Origin: an uncultured Collinsella sp.
GTDB taxonomy: Bacteria > Actinomycetota > Coriobacteriia > Coriobacteriales > Coriobacteriaceae
Assembly (NCBI GenBank): GCA_902464645.1
Contig: CABQKL010000019.1
Span: 1-24,859, forward strand
DNA: 24,859 nt
Direction: 5' to 3'
Below, piece after piece: positions 1 through 7,039 of this stretch. Every line of letters begins with the position of its first letter. The first letter of the stretch is position 1. The notes under the pieces were generated by a model, which worked only from the letters and a program-made list of their open reading frames with translations, was not told the DNA's origin and made no database searches. Both the position numbers and the translations under genes were made by a program.

Positions 1-839
1 CCAACACGCGCTCCAAGGATTACTCCGAGCTGCGCCGCAAGCCCCGCCCCGGGCACGCAGACTTTCCGGCGCGTGTGAAGTACCACAACATGTACGACGT
101 CGCCGGCGGCGGGCACTTCTCCGGCCGTCTGACGGCCCCTCTATGCATCGCCGGCGGGATCGCGCTGCAGGCGCTCGAGGCCCGCGGCATTCAGGTCATG
201 GCACACGTCGCGCAGATCGGCGGCATCTCCGACCTGCCGATGGACGATATGGTCTATCGCGAGGCCGACCGCAAGGCGATCCTCACGAACGATCTGCCCT
301 GCATTGACGCCGCCGCAGCCGACCGCATGCGCGAGGAGATCCTAGCCGCGCGCGACGAGCTCGACAGTATCGGCGGCATCGTGGAGTGCGGCATCTACGG
401 GCTTCCCGCGGGCATCGGCGACCCCATGTTCGACGGTATCGAGAACCGCATAGCGCAAATCGCGTTTGGCATTCCCGCCGTAAAGGGTGTGGAGTTTGGC
501 ATGGGCTTTGCCGTGGCCGCCATGCGCGGCAGCGAGAACAACGATCCGTATCGCGTTGATGCCGAGACCGGCGAGATTGCGGTCGAGTCCAATAACGCCG
601 GCGGCATCCTGGGCGGCATCTCCACCGGCGCACCCGTCATGTGGCGTATGGCCGTAAAGCCGACGCCCTCCATCGGTCGCGAGCAACAGACCGTGGACAT
701 GGACGCCATGGAAAATGCCGAGCTCTCGGTCCACGGCCGCCACGATCCCTGCATCGTCCCGCGCGCCGTCCCCGTAGCCGAGGCAGCCGCCGCCCTCGCG
801 ATTTGGGACGCCCTCCTCGAGGACGCCGCCCAGCATTAG
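1..839 (+). CDS. aroC: Chorismate synthase, C-terminal part (5' end cut by window)
   Basis: Converts 5-enolpyruvylshikimate-3-phosphate to chorismate using reduced FMN; last common step of the shikimate pathway, cytosolic. The reading frame is open from base 3 and carries 278 codons, against about 360-390 residues for the family, so roughly the first 100 residues lie upstream. Visible family signatures are RSKDYSEL and RPGHAD at the very start, then GGGHFSGRLTAP (usually GGGRFSGR), the stretch IYGLPAGIGDPMFDGIE, the KGVEFGMGF segment and SNNAGGILGGISTGAPV. A GTG at 75 could be mistaken for a start, but the conserved RPGHAD block precedes it, so it is internal. The gene ends with TAG at 837-839, 14 bases before the large inverted repeat. 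Its neighbours pheA, aroE-aroK and aroQ point to an aromatic biosynthesis operon. Identification is firm. Confidence 0.96.
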   Translation, partial: NTRSKDYSELRRKPRPGHADFPARVKYHNMYDVAGGGHFSGRLTAPLCIAGGIALQALEARGIQVMAHVAQIGGISDLPMDDMVYREADRKAILTNDLPCIDAAAADRMREEILAARDELDSIGGIVECGIYGLPAGIGDPMFDGIENRIAQIAFGIPAVKGVEFGMGFAVAAMRGSENNDPYRVDAETGEIAVESNNAGGILGGISTGAPVMWRMAVKPTPSIGREQQTVDMDAMENAELSVHGRHDPCIVPRAVPVAEAAAALAIWDALLEDAAQH

Positions 840-853
840 TCCACCCACCCCAA

Positions 854-980
854 GGGTAGTTAATTTGGGACGGGGCTATTTTAGCTACCCCCATATGCCA
901 GTTGATATTTGCCCTGGCTCTCATCGATTCGTCGACAGTCAAAGGGTAGCTAAAATAGCCCCGTCCCAAATTAACTACCC
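854..980. repeat. Large inverted repeat: two perfect 37-bp arms around a 53-nt loop
   Basis: Arm 1 is 854-890 and arm 2 is 944-980; they are exact reverse complements, separated by 891-943. Each arm starts GGGTAG and ends CTACCC, so each can also fold on itself (about 10 bp including one G-U pair) around a GGGACGGGG core. This double-palindrome layout resembles paired REP elements (BIME-like), which in other bacteria are moved by IS200-type RAYT transposases; that origin is inference. No U-tract follows the second arm, so a simple intrinsic terminator is unlikely, although the RNA would form a very strong stem between aroC and pheA. The pheA ribosome-binding site begins 15 bases after arm 2. 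Confidence 0.9.
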
Positions 981-1008
981 CAGGCAACCATTCACGAAAG
1001 GGGCCTCC

Positions 1009-2154
1009 ATGGACCTTGTCGATATTCGCCAGGCCATCGATGGCATCGACACCACGCTCCTCAACAGCTTCGTCGAGCGCATGGACATTGCCACCGAAGT
1101 CGCCAAATCCAAGATCGAGATGGGCAAGGCCGTCTTTGACCCCGCCCGAGAGCGCTCCAAGCTCAACAACCTCGCCAGCCGCGCACCCGAGCGCTATGAG
1201 GCCCAGACCATCACTCTGTTCCGCCTCCTCATGAGCATGAGCAAGGCCGAGCAGCAGCGCTACATCAACGAGCTCAAGGGCATCACGGTGTCGCAAAAGG
1301 CCCATGCCACGGCCGCAGCCTTTGACACGCCCTTCCCTCAGACGGCCACCGTCGCCTGCCAGGGCGTCGAAGGCGCCTACAGCCAGATCGCCGCGTGCAA
1401 ACTCTTCAACGTGCCCGATATCGCGTTCTTTGAGACCTTTGAGGGCGTCATGCGCGCCGTACGCGACGGCTTTTGCGAGTTTGGCGTGCTGCCCATCGAA
1501 AACTCAACCGCCGGTTCAGTCAACGCCGTCTACGACCTGCTCGCACAGTTCGACTTTCATATCGTGCGCTCGCTGCGCCTCAAGATCGATCACAACTTAC
1601 TCGTCAAACCCGGCACCAAGCTCGCCGACGTGCGCGAGGTCTACAGCCACGGCCAAGCCATTGCCCAGTGCGCCGGCTTTATCGAGGGCCACGGACTGCA
1701 TGCCACCAAGTACCCCAACACCGCTATGTCGGCCGAGATGGTCGCCAACTCCGAGCGCACCGATGTCGCCGCCATCGCCTCGCGCAGCTGTGCCGAGCTG
1801 TATGGCCTCGAGGTGCTGGAGCCCAACATCCAGGACTCGGACAACAACTACACGCGCTTCGTCGTCATCAGTCGCGAACCGCGCGTCTATCCCGGTGCCA
1901 ACCGTACCTCGCTCATGATCACCACGGCCAATGAGCCGGGCGCGCTTTATCGCGTACTCGAGCGCTTCTACGCCCTCAACATCAACCTCATCAAGCTCGA
2001 GAGCCGCCCCATCCCCGGGCACGACTTTGAGTTTATGTTCTACTTTGACCTGGACTGCCCCTTTGGCAGCAAGGCCCTCGACGACTTGCTCGATTCCATC
2101 GACGACGTGTGCGAGAGCTTCACCTACTTTGGCAGCTATACGGAGGTGCTCTAG
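1009..2154 (+). CDS. pheA: Bifunctional chorismate mutase / prephenate dehydratase (P-protein)
   Basis: Makes phenylpyruvate from chorismate via prephenate, committing flux to phenylalanine. The 381 residues fit the family. An AroQ-type helical chorismate mutase domain spans about 1-95 (MDLVDIRQAIDGIDTTLLNS). The prephenate dehydratase domain spans about 113-290, with VACQGVEGAYSQIA, ENSTAGSV and the catalytic TRF motif at 282-284. The ACT regulatory domain spans about 300-375, with GAL at 311-313 and ESRP at 331-334, the phenylalanine-binding motifs, so feedback inhibition by phenylalanine is expected. The ATG at 1009 is chosen because GAAAGGGG (996-1003) sits just ahead. The frame stays open upstream to 865, but that extension would be encoded by the inverted repeat and matches no domain. 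The stop codon abuts the aroE-aroK ATG, so the two are co-translated. Confidence 0.95.
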   Translation: MDLVDIRQAIDGIDTTLLNSFVERMDIATEVAKSKIEMGKAVFDPARERSKLNNLASRAPERYEAQTITLFRLLMSMSKAEQQRYINELKGITVSQKAHATAAAFDTPFPQTATVACQGVEGAYSQIAACKLFNVPDIAFFETFEGVMRAVRDGFCEFGVLPIENSTAGSVNAVYDLLAQFDFHIVRSLRLKIDHNLLVKPGTKLADVREVYSHGQAIAQCAGFIEGHGLHATKYPNTAMSAEMVANSERTDVAAIASRSCAELYGLEVLEPNIQDSDNNYTRFVVISREPRVYPGANRTSLMITTANEPGALYRVLERFYALNINLIKLESRPIPGHDFEFMFYFDLDCPFGSKALDDLLDSIDDVCESFTYFGSYTEVL

Positions 2155-3405
2155 ATGACCGATACCGCCGCAACCCGCCCCTACGGCGTGCTGGGCCGCG
2201 TGCTGGGCCACAGCTACACCCCGACCATCTACAAAGAGCTCGCTGGGCTCGAGTACGTGCGTTTTGAGCGCGAGCCCGAGGATCTCGAGGCTTTTATGAC
2301 GGGCGATGAATGGGAAGGCACCAACGTGACCATCCCCTACAAGCGTGCCGTCATGGAATACCTGGACGAGCTGAGCCCGCTCGCCGAGCGCATGGGCAAC
2401 GTCAACACCATCACGCGCCTGCCCGATGGCCGCCTGCGCGGCGACAACACCGACTACTTTGGTTTTCAGTGTCTGGTCGAGGAGTTGGGCGTAGAGGTTG
2501 CCGGTAAGAAGGCCCTCGTGCTCGGCGCCACCGGCGGTGCCGGCACTACGGCCAGCATGGTGCTCGGCGATCTGGGCGCCATCGTCGTACCCGTGGGTCG
2601 CACGAGCGAGGTCAATTACGACAACATCGCGCAGCAATCCGATGCCGCGCTGCTCGTCAACTGCACGCCTGCCGGCATGTTCCCCCACTGCCCCGACGCT
2701 CCCTGCACGCTCGAAGGCCTCGATGCGCTCGAGGGCGTCATCGACATTGTCTACAACCCCGCCCGCACGGGTCTAATGCTCGAGGCCGAGCGCCGCGGCA
2801 TCCCCTGCATCGGCGGCCTGCTTATGCTTGTTGCCCAGGCGGCACAAGCTGTCGAGCGCTATACCGGCAAAGCCACCCCGCGCGAGCGCATCCTGGATGT
2901 GACGGAACGTCTGTCCCGCCGCGAGCAAAACATCGCGCTCATCGGCATGCCGGGCTCGGGCAAGACCCGCGTGGGCGAGCAGATCGCCCAGCTCACGGGT
3001 CGCGAGCACTTTGACTTGGACCGCGCGCTTGAGGAACGCCTGGGGATGCCCTGCGCCGACTATATCGTCGAGCGCGGCGAGGCGGCCTTCCGCGAGCAGG
3101 AGACGGCGGCGCTGGCCGACATCTCCAAGCATAGCGGCCTGGTGCTTTCCACGGGCGGCGGCGTGGTCACGCGCGACGAAAACTATCCGCTGCTGCACCA
3201 GAACAGCCAGATCGTGATGCTCAACCGCAAGCTCGACGAGCTCGCCCACAAGGGGCGCCCCATCACCGCCCGCGACGGCATCGACAAGCTCGCCGAGCAG
3301 CGTATGCCGCGCTACCGCGCCTGGGCCGACCACATCATCGACTCACGCGACTGCGCCGCCAACACCGCCCGTGCCGTCCTCGACACCCTCCCACCCGCTC
3401 TCTAA
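2155..3405 (+). CDS. aroE-aroK: Fused shikimate 5-dehydrogenase / shikimate kinase
   Basis: Two consecutive shikimate pathway enzymes in one 416-residue chain: NADPH-dependent reduction of 3-dehydroshikimate, then phosphorylation of shikimate. The AroE part (about 1-252) has the substrate-binding loop GHSYTP (17-23; Ser-Tyr-Thr where Ser-x-Ser is common), the catalytic lysine in NVTIPYK (K63), NVNTI, GDNTD with the catalytic aspartate (D100), a nucleotide-binding GATGGAG (124-130) and VNCTPAGM. The AroK part (about 257-416) has a Walker A GMPGSGKT (264-271), DLD (287-289), shikimate-binding AFRE (R313), STGGG (332-336), the lid arginine in GRP (R368) and R386/R388 near the end. All key residues of both enzymes are present. 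GGAGG at 2142-2146, inside the end of pheA, is the ribosome-binding site; the genes abut as TAG-ATG. Confidence 0.94.
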   Translation: MTDTAATRPYGVLGRVLGHSYTPTIYKELAGLEYVRFEREPEDLEAFMTGDEWEGTNVTIPYKRAVMEYLDELSPLAERMGNVNTITRLPDGRLRGDNTDYFGFQCLVEELGVEVAGKKALVLGATGGAGTTASMVLGDLGAIVVPVGRTSEVNYDNIAQQSDAALLVNCTPAGMFPHCPDAPCTLEGLDALEGVIDIVYNPARTGLMLEAERRGIPCIGGLLMLVAQAAQAVERYTGKATPRERILDVTERLSRREQNIALIGMPGSGKTRVGEQIAQLTGREHFDLDRALEERLGMPCADYIVERGEAAFREQETAALADISKHSGLVLSTGGGVVTRDENYPLLHQNSQIVMLNRKLDELAHKGRPITARDGIDKLAEQRMPRYRAWADHIIDSRDCAANTARAVLDTLPPAL

Positions 3406-3406
3406 C

Positions 3407-3449
3407 AAAAACCACCACAAAGGGGACAGGCACCTTTGTGGTGGTTTTT
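3407..3449 (+). terminator. 17-bp perfect hairpin followed by T-run; REP-like core GGGGACAGGCACC
   Basis: Arms 3407-3423 and 3433-3449 are perfect complements around a 9-nt loop, and the right arm ends in TTTTT, so the sequence can work as an intrinsic terminator directly after the aroE-aroK stop (3403-3405). The GGGGACAGGCACC core resembles sequences seen in RAYT/IS200-associated repeats (recollection, not searched) and echoes the GGGACGGGG core of the 854-980 repeat. The right arm segment 3433-3442 is also complementary to 3473-3482, which includes the start of the aroQ ribosome-binding site. Confidence 0.75.
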
Positions 3450-3490
3450 CATTCCGCCTCACCGCCCGCCCAACCACAAAGGAAGCAACC

Positions 3491-3928
3491 ATGAAAGCAC
3501 TCGTCATCAACGGACCCAACCTCAACATGCTCGGCATTCGCGAGCCGGGCATCTACGGCAGCGACAACTACGACCGCCTGGTCCAGATCTGCCAGGAGGC
3601 AGGCGCTGCACAGGGTTTTGACGAGGTCGAGGTCTTCCAGTCCAACCACGAGGGCAGCATCGTCGACAAGATTCAGGAGGCCTACGGCAAGGTCGACGGC
3701 ATCGTCATCAACCCGGCCGCCTACACGCACACAAGCGTCGCGATCTTGGACGCCCTCAAGGCCGTCGCCATCCCTGCCGTCGAGGTCCACATCAGCGCCG
3801 TAGAGACGCGCGAAGACTTCCGCCAGATAAGCTACGCACGCCTAGCCTGCTTCGCCACCATTACGGGCGAAGGCCTGATGGGCTACGCCCACGCGCTGGA
3901 GCTGCTGAAAGTGCATCTGCTACACTAA
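3491..3928 (+). CDS. aroQ: Type II 3-dehydroquinate dehydratase
   Basis: Dehydrates 3-dehydroquinate to 3-dehydroshikimate, the third shikimate pathway step; type II enzymes form cytosolic dodecamers. The 145-residue length is typical. Signatures in order are NGPNLNMLGIREPGIYG with the catalytic tyrosine (Y22), QSNHEGSIVDKI, NPAAYTHTSVAILDAL, the catalytic histidine in EVHIS, and the C-terminal ITGEGLMGYAHALE. The usual EVHLSN is EVHISA here, a small change beside the active site. The ATG at 3491 follows AAAGGAAG (3478-3485) at normal spacing; a longer in-frame start at 3371 would run through the hairpin and the end of aroE-aroK and is rejected. It sits 85 bases after aroE-aroK across a terminator-like hairpin, so its expression may be partly separated from the upstream genes. 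Confidence 0.95.
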   Translation: MKALVINGPNLNMLGIREPGIYGSDNYDRLVQICQEAGAAQGFDEVEVFQSNHEGSIVDKIQEAYGKVDGIVINPAAYTHTSVAILDALKAVAIPAVEVHISAVETREDFRQISYARLACFATITGEGLMGYAHALELLKVHLLH

Positions 3929-3936
3929 TCTTTAAG

Positions 3937-3973
3937 ACAAATGAGCCAGTGGCGTTTGCCCTGAATCATTTGT
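3937..3973 (+). terminator. Imperfect hairpin after aroQ (possible terminator)
   Basis: ACAAATGA (3937-3944) and TCATTTGT (3966-3973) are perfect complements around 21 bases that contain a small inner GGC/GCC stem (3951-3960). It lies between the aroQ stop and the glf ribosome-binding site. There is no strong T-run after it, so termination is uncertain; it could instead be part of the glf leader. Confidence 0.35.
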
Positions 3974-4006
3974 AACTGTTCGATTGACATACAAAGGAGC
4001 ATATCC

Positions 4007-5131
4007 ATGTCCCAGTACGATTATCTCGTCGTCGGTGCCGGCCTTTCGGGCGCCGTCTTTGCCAATGCCGCCAAGCGCGCCGGCAAGTCGGTCCTGGTCA
4101 TCGATCGCCGCGATCACATCGCCGGCAACATCTACACCGAGGCCGTCGAGGGCATCCAGGTCCACCGCTACGGCGCGCACATCTTCCACACCTCCATGAA
4201 GGACGTCTGGGACTACGTCAACCGCTTCGCCGAGTTCAACAACTACGTCAACTCGCCGGTCGCCAACTTCCACGGCAACATGTACAACATGCCCTTCAAC
4301 ATGAACACCTTCGCCAAGATGTGGCCGGGCGTCGTCACGCCGGCAGACGCCAAGGCCAAGATCGCCGAGCAGGTGGCCGCCGAGAAAATCGGCGAGCCGC
4401 AGAACCTCGAGGAGCAGGCGCTGTCGCTCGTCGGCCGCGACATCTTCGAGACGCTCGTGAAGGGCTACACCGAGAAGCAGTGGGGCCGTGATTGCAAGGA
4501 CCTGCCCGCGAGCATCATCAAGCGCCTCCCCTGCCGCTTTACCTACGACAACAACTACTTCAACGACCGCTACCAGGGCATCCCCATGGGCGGCTACACC
4601 AAAATGGTCGCCAACATGCTCGAGGGGATCGAGGTGCGCAGCGGCGTGGAGTACAAGGAGCTGATCGCCGCCGAGCCCGATATCGCCGCCAAAACGATCT
4701 ACTGCGGCCCCATCGACGCGTTCTACGACTTTAAGCTGGGCACGCTCGAGTACCGCAGCCTGCGCTTTGAGACCGAGGCGCTCGACGAGCAGGACCACCA
4801 GGGCGTGGCCGTGGTCAACTATACCGAGCGCGAGATCCCTTACACCCGAATCATCGAGCACAAGCACTTTGAGTTCGGCACGCAGGACAAGACCGTCATC
4901 ACGCGCGAGTACCCGGCGGACTGGAAGCCCGGCGACGAGCCCTACTACCCCATCAACGACGCCAAGAACGAGGCCCTCTACAAGCAGTATGAGGAGCTGG
5001 CAGCACAGGAGGGCGACGTGATCTTCGCCGGTCGCCTGGGCGGCTACAAGTACTACGACATGGACAAGGCCATCGCCGCCGCCTTCGAGCTCGTCCGCAA
5101 CGAGCTGAGCGTGGAGCCCACGGAGGCGTAA
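4007..5131 (+). CDS. glf: UDP-galactopyranose mutase
   Basis: FAD-dependent enzyme interconverting UDP-galactopyranose and UDP-galactofuranose, the only known source of the galactofuranose donor. The 374 residues match the bacterial family. The N-terminus has the dinucleotide-binding fold YLVVGAGLSGAVFA followed by ERR/DRRDHIAGN-type sequence and YGAHIFHT. Further conserved segments are PFNMNTF, KGYTEKQWGRD, RLPCRFTYDNNYFNDRYQGIPMGGYT, the CGPIDAFYD segment, and a C-terminal FAGRLGGYKYYDMD that completes the flavin site. The start follows AAAGGAG (3993-3999). It lies downstream of the aro genes on the same strand but belongs functionally with the glycan genes beyond the tRNA; two GlfT2-like transferases in the window are its likely users. 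Strong GC-rich codon use like the aro genes, unlike several later glycan genes. Confidence 0.97.
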   Translation: MSQYDYLVVGAGLSGAVFANAAKRAGKSVLVIDRRDHIAGNIYTEAVEGIQVHRYGAHIFHTSMKDVWDYVNRFAEFNNYVNSPVANFHGNMYNMPFNMNTFAKMWPGVVTPADAKAKIAEQVAAEKIGEPQNLEEQALSLVGRDIFETLVKGYTEKQWGRDCKDLPASIIKRLPCRFTYDNNYFNDRYQGIPMGGYTKMVANMLEGIEVRSGVEYKELIAAEPDIAAKTIYCGPIDAFYDFKLGTLEYRSLRFETEALDEQDHQGVAVVNYTEREIPYTRIIEHKHFEFGTQDKTVITREYPADWKPGDEPYYPINDAKNEALYKQYEELAAQEGDVIFAGRLGGYKYYDMDKAIAAAFELVRNELSVEPTEA

Positions 5132-5173
5132 GAGCCCAACAGCCAAAGGCTGATAGCCATTCTGGGATGTAGA

Positions 5174-5204
5174 AAGTCCGGTGCAGCATCTTTGCACCGG
5201 ACTT
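5174..5204 (+). terminator. Intrinsic terminator candidate after glf
   Basis: Arms 5174-5185 and 5193-5204 form a perfect 12-bp GC-rich stem with a 7-nt loop, 42 bases after the glf stop. The following ATTGTTG is only modestly T-rich. The position at the end of a + strand gene block supports a terminator. Confidence 0.7.
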
Positions 5205-5238
5205 ATTGTTGAGGGAGCATTGCACGCGCACACGTCCC

Positions 5239-5271
5239 AAAAAGCAAAGACCCGGCACAATAACCGGGTCT
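5239..5271 (-). terminator. Intrinsic terminator of the tRNA-Arg gene
   Basis: Read on the minus strand, AGACCCGG (5271-5264) and CCGGGTCT (5255-5248) form an 8-bp stem with an 8-nt loop, followed by TTGCTTTTT. It begins 12 bases past the CCA end of the tRNA and ends its transcript, facing the glf terminator from the other side. Confidence 0.8.
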
Positions 5272-5283
5272 CTAAAACTCATA

Positions 5284-5360
5284 TGGTGCTCCATGGCGGA
5301 TTCGAACCGTCGACCTTGGGATTAGAAGTCCCCTGCTCTATCCAACTGAGCTAATGGAGC
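5284..5360 (-). tRNA. tRNA-Arg, anticodon UCU
   Basis: The 77-nt minus-strand sequence folds as a cloverleaf: acceptor stem GCTCCAT/ATGGAGC, D stem GCTC/GAGC with AGTTGGATA loop, anticodon loop CTTCTAA with anticodon TCT at 5324-5326, T loop TTCGAAT, discriminator A and encoded CCA (5286-5284). It reads AGA/AGG arginine codons. Two positions are non-canonical: G27 opposite A43 at the base of the anticodon stem (5333/5317) and A50 opposite C64 in the T stem (5310/5296). The rest of the fold and the invariant bases are intact, so it is probably functional. Confidence 0.95.
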
Positions 5361-5405
5361 ATAAAGCCGGGCATCCAAGCGAGTGCAAGTTCGCACGGCT
5401 ATTAA

Positions 5406-5411
5406 ATTATA
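5406..5411 (-). promoter_or_regulatory. -10 box candidate for tRNA-Arg
   Basis: A perfect TATAAT on the minus strand lies 45 bases before the mature tRNA 5' end and just past the stop codon of the exporter ATPase gene. No convincing -35 hexamer is seen at 16-18 bases upstream, so the assignment rests on the -10 box and its position. Confidence 0.4.
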
Positions 5412-5413
5412 GC

Positions 5414-6181
5414 CTACTTGAACTGGTCGTGGTACGCCTTGCAGACCTCATCCACGGGACCATCCATACGCAGGTCGCCCTTCTCGATCCAAACAGCACG
5501 CTGGCAAATGCGCTCAACCTGCTCCATGGAATGAGAAACGAACAAGACCGTGACGTCACCGCTCTCAATAAAATGCTGAATACGGCGCTCGCACTTCTGC
5601 TGGAAAAAGACATCACCAACAGAAAGCGTCTCATCAACGATCAAAATATCCGGCTCGGTAATCGTAGCAATAGCAAAGGCAATACGCGCAACCATACCCG
5701 AGGAGAAATTCTTCAGGGGCATGTCGACGAAGTCTTTAAGCTCAGCGAACTCAATGATCTCGTCAAAACTAGCGTCGATAAACTCCTTGGTGTATCCAAG
5801 CAGCGCACCGTTAAGGTAAATATTCTCTCGAGCGGTAAGCTCGGGATCGAAACCGGCGCCAAGCTCAATCAGCGGTGCAATATTGCCGTGGACCTTAACC
5901 TCGCCTTCGCTGGGCTCCAAAACGCCAGCGATGATCTTGAGCATCGTAGACTTGCCGGAACCGTTAGTACCAACAAGGCCAACGACCTCGCCGCGATGCA
6001 CATCAAACGAAATGTGCTTAAGCGCACGGAATTCTTCAAAGAACAGCTCGTGCTTTGCGAGCTTAATAAAGTACTCCTTGAGGTTTGTAAGCGACTCAGA
6101 CGCCATATTAAAGATCATGGTGACGTCTTTGACCTCAACAGCAAGGGGCTGCTTGCTGTAATCAATAGCAGATTCAGTCAT
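5414..6181 (-). CDS. Polysaccharide ABC exporter, ATP-binding subunit (Wzt/TagH type)
   Basis: Drives export of an undecaprenyl-linked glycan through the membrane partner encoded immediately upstream. The 255 residues hold one nucleotide-binding domain: Walker A GTNGSGKST (71-79), Q-loop region IAPLIELGAGFDPELT, signature FSSGM (159-163, a common variant in this subfamily), Walker B ILIVDE (179-184) and H-loop His217. The LIELGAGFDPELTARENIYLNG segment is typical of O-antigen and teichoic acid exporters. There is no C-terminal carbohydrate-binding domain as in long Wzt proteins, so it should not recognise a chain-end cap, as with mycobacterial Rv3781. The ATG at 6181 is chosen because AAGGAG lies 8 bases upstream; an in-frame GTG at 6190 abuts that site. 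It begins 12 bases after the permease stop, in one operon. Confidence 0.93.
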   Translation of the reverse strand: MTESAIDYSKQPLAVEVKDVTMIFNMASESLTNLKEYFIKLAKHELFFEEFRALKHISFDVHRGEVVGLVGTNGSGKSTMLKIIAGVLEPSEGEVKVHGNIAPLIELGAGFDPELTARENIYLNGALLGYTKEFIDASFDEIIEFAELKDFVDMPLKNFSSGMVARIAFAIATITEPDILIVDETLSVGDVFFQQKCERRIQHFIESGDVTVLFVSHSMEQVERICQRAVWIEKGDLRMDGPVDEVCKAYHDQFK

Positions 6182-6193
6182 GAACAGCACTCC

Positions 6194-7039
6194 TTAGATG
6201 TAGAGAATAAACTTGTGCTCAGTCTTATGAAACACGGTGTAGCCAATAGCAAGAGCAATAACAGCCCAAACAACACACAGCCCAAAGGTAAGCGCAGAAG
6301 GCACGGTATTAAACAGGAAGATATCACGCATAAACTGAAGGTAGTTGTACATGGGATTCACAACCACAAGCACCTGGATCCAATGTGCCATTTGGCTAAT
6401 GTAATCGGTCGTCCAGAAAATAGGCGTCAGATACATCCAGGCCGTGATAACAACAGTCCACAGATGCATAACATCCCGGAAAAAGACCGCCAGCGCCGAC
6501 AGCATCATGCCCAAGCCCATGCAGAAGCACATGAGCAACAGCAAGCAAACCGGCAGCAGAATTAAATGCCAGGTAGGGACAACACGGAACCAAACCATAA
6601 CCAAAGCCACAGCGACCAAAGAGAAGGAAAAGTTGACAAGAGAGAACAGCACCTTCTGCACCGGGAATACCCAGCGATGAACCTTAACCTTCTTGAGCAA
6701 AGAAGACGCCCAAATGATGGACATGAGCGCCTGGTTCGTCGACTCGGACATGACGGAGAACGTAATGTTACCGACAATCAGATACAACGGATACATTTCG
6801 GGCGTAATTGATCCATTGCGGCTCTGGCCAAAAATCGTAGAAAACACGATCGACATAACAACCATCATCAGCAGCGGGTTAAGCACTGACCATGCCACGC
6901 CCAAAACACTACGACGGTATTTAATCTTAAAATCTTTGGTGACAAGCTGCTTAAGAATGAACTTGTCTTTTTCAAAATCATTTTTAGCGTGAGAGGCCGG
7001 TTTAGCCACCGCTTTCTGACTCTCTACATTGTCAGCCAC
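6194..7039 (-). CDS. Polysaccharide ABC exporter, permease subunit (Wzm/TagG type)
   Basis: ABC-2 type permease that with the adjacent ATPase moves a lipid-linked polysaccharide across the membrane. With the GTG start at 7039 the protein has 281 residues. A cytosolic N-terminus is followed by the family motif DFKIKYRRSVLGVAWSVLNPLL (about 36-57) and about six membrane segments (roughly 50-70, 85-105, 130-150, 157-185, 190-212, 250-270). The stretch YLTPIFW and VNPMYNYLQFMRD (228-240) are typical of Wzm/TagG/RfbA-like permeases. The GTG is preferred because AAGGAG stands 7 bases ahead; a 23-codon upstream extension to 7108 carries no conserved sequence. It is first in a two-gene operon with the ATPase and is divergent from the GT2 gene at 7201. 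Confidence 0.92.
   Translation of the reverse strand: MADNVESQKAVAKPASHAKNDFEKDKFILKQLVTKDFKIKYRRSVLGVAWSVLNPLLMMVVMSIVFSTIFGQSRNGSITPEMYPLYLIVGNITFSVMSESTNQALMSIIWASSLLKKVKVHRWVFPVQKVLFSLVNFSFSLVAVALVMVWFRVVPTWHLILLPVCLLLLMCFCMGLGMMLSALAVFFRDVMHLWTVVITAWMYLTPIFWTTDYISQMAHWIQVLVVVNPMYNYLQFMRDIFLFNTVPSALTFGLCVVWAVIALAIGYTVFHKTEHKFILYI

Noticed and set aside
865..1008. Upstream extension of the pheA frame by 48 codons
   Set aside because: The extension is encoded by the inverted repeat, matches no part of the chorismate mutase domain, and a proper ribosome-binding site precedes the ATG at 1009.
1597..2688. Long antisense open frame (363 codons) across pheA and aroE
   Set aside because: A by-product of GC-rich codon use in the real genes; low-complexity Val/Gly/Ala-rich product and no family motif.
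3932..5260. Long antisense open frame (442 codons) opposite glf
   Set aside because: glf carries full family motifs on the plus strand; the antisense product is Val/Asp/Leu-rich without motifs.
5354..6565. Plus-strand open frame (403 codons) running through the tRNA and opposite the ABC exporter genes
   Set aside because: It crosses the tRNA and is antisense to clear Walker A/B and signature motifs.
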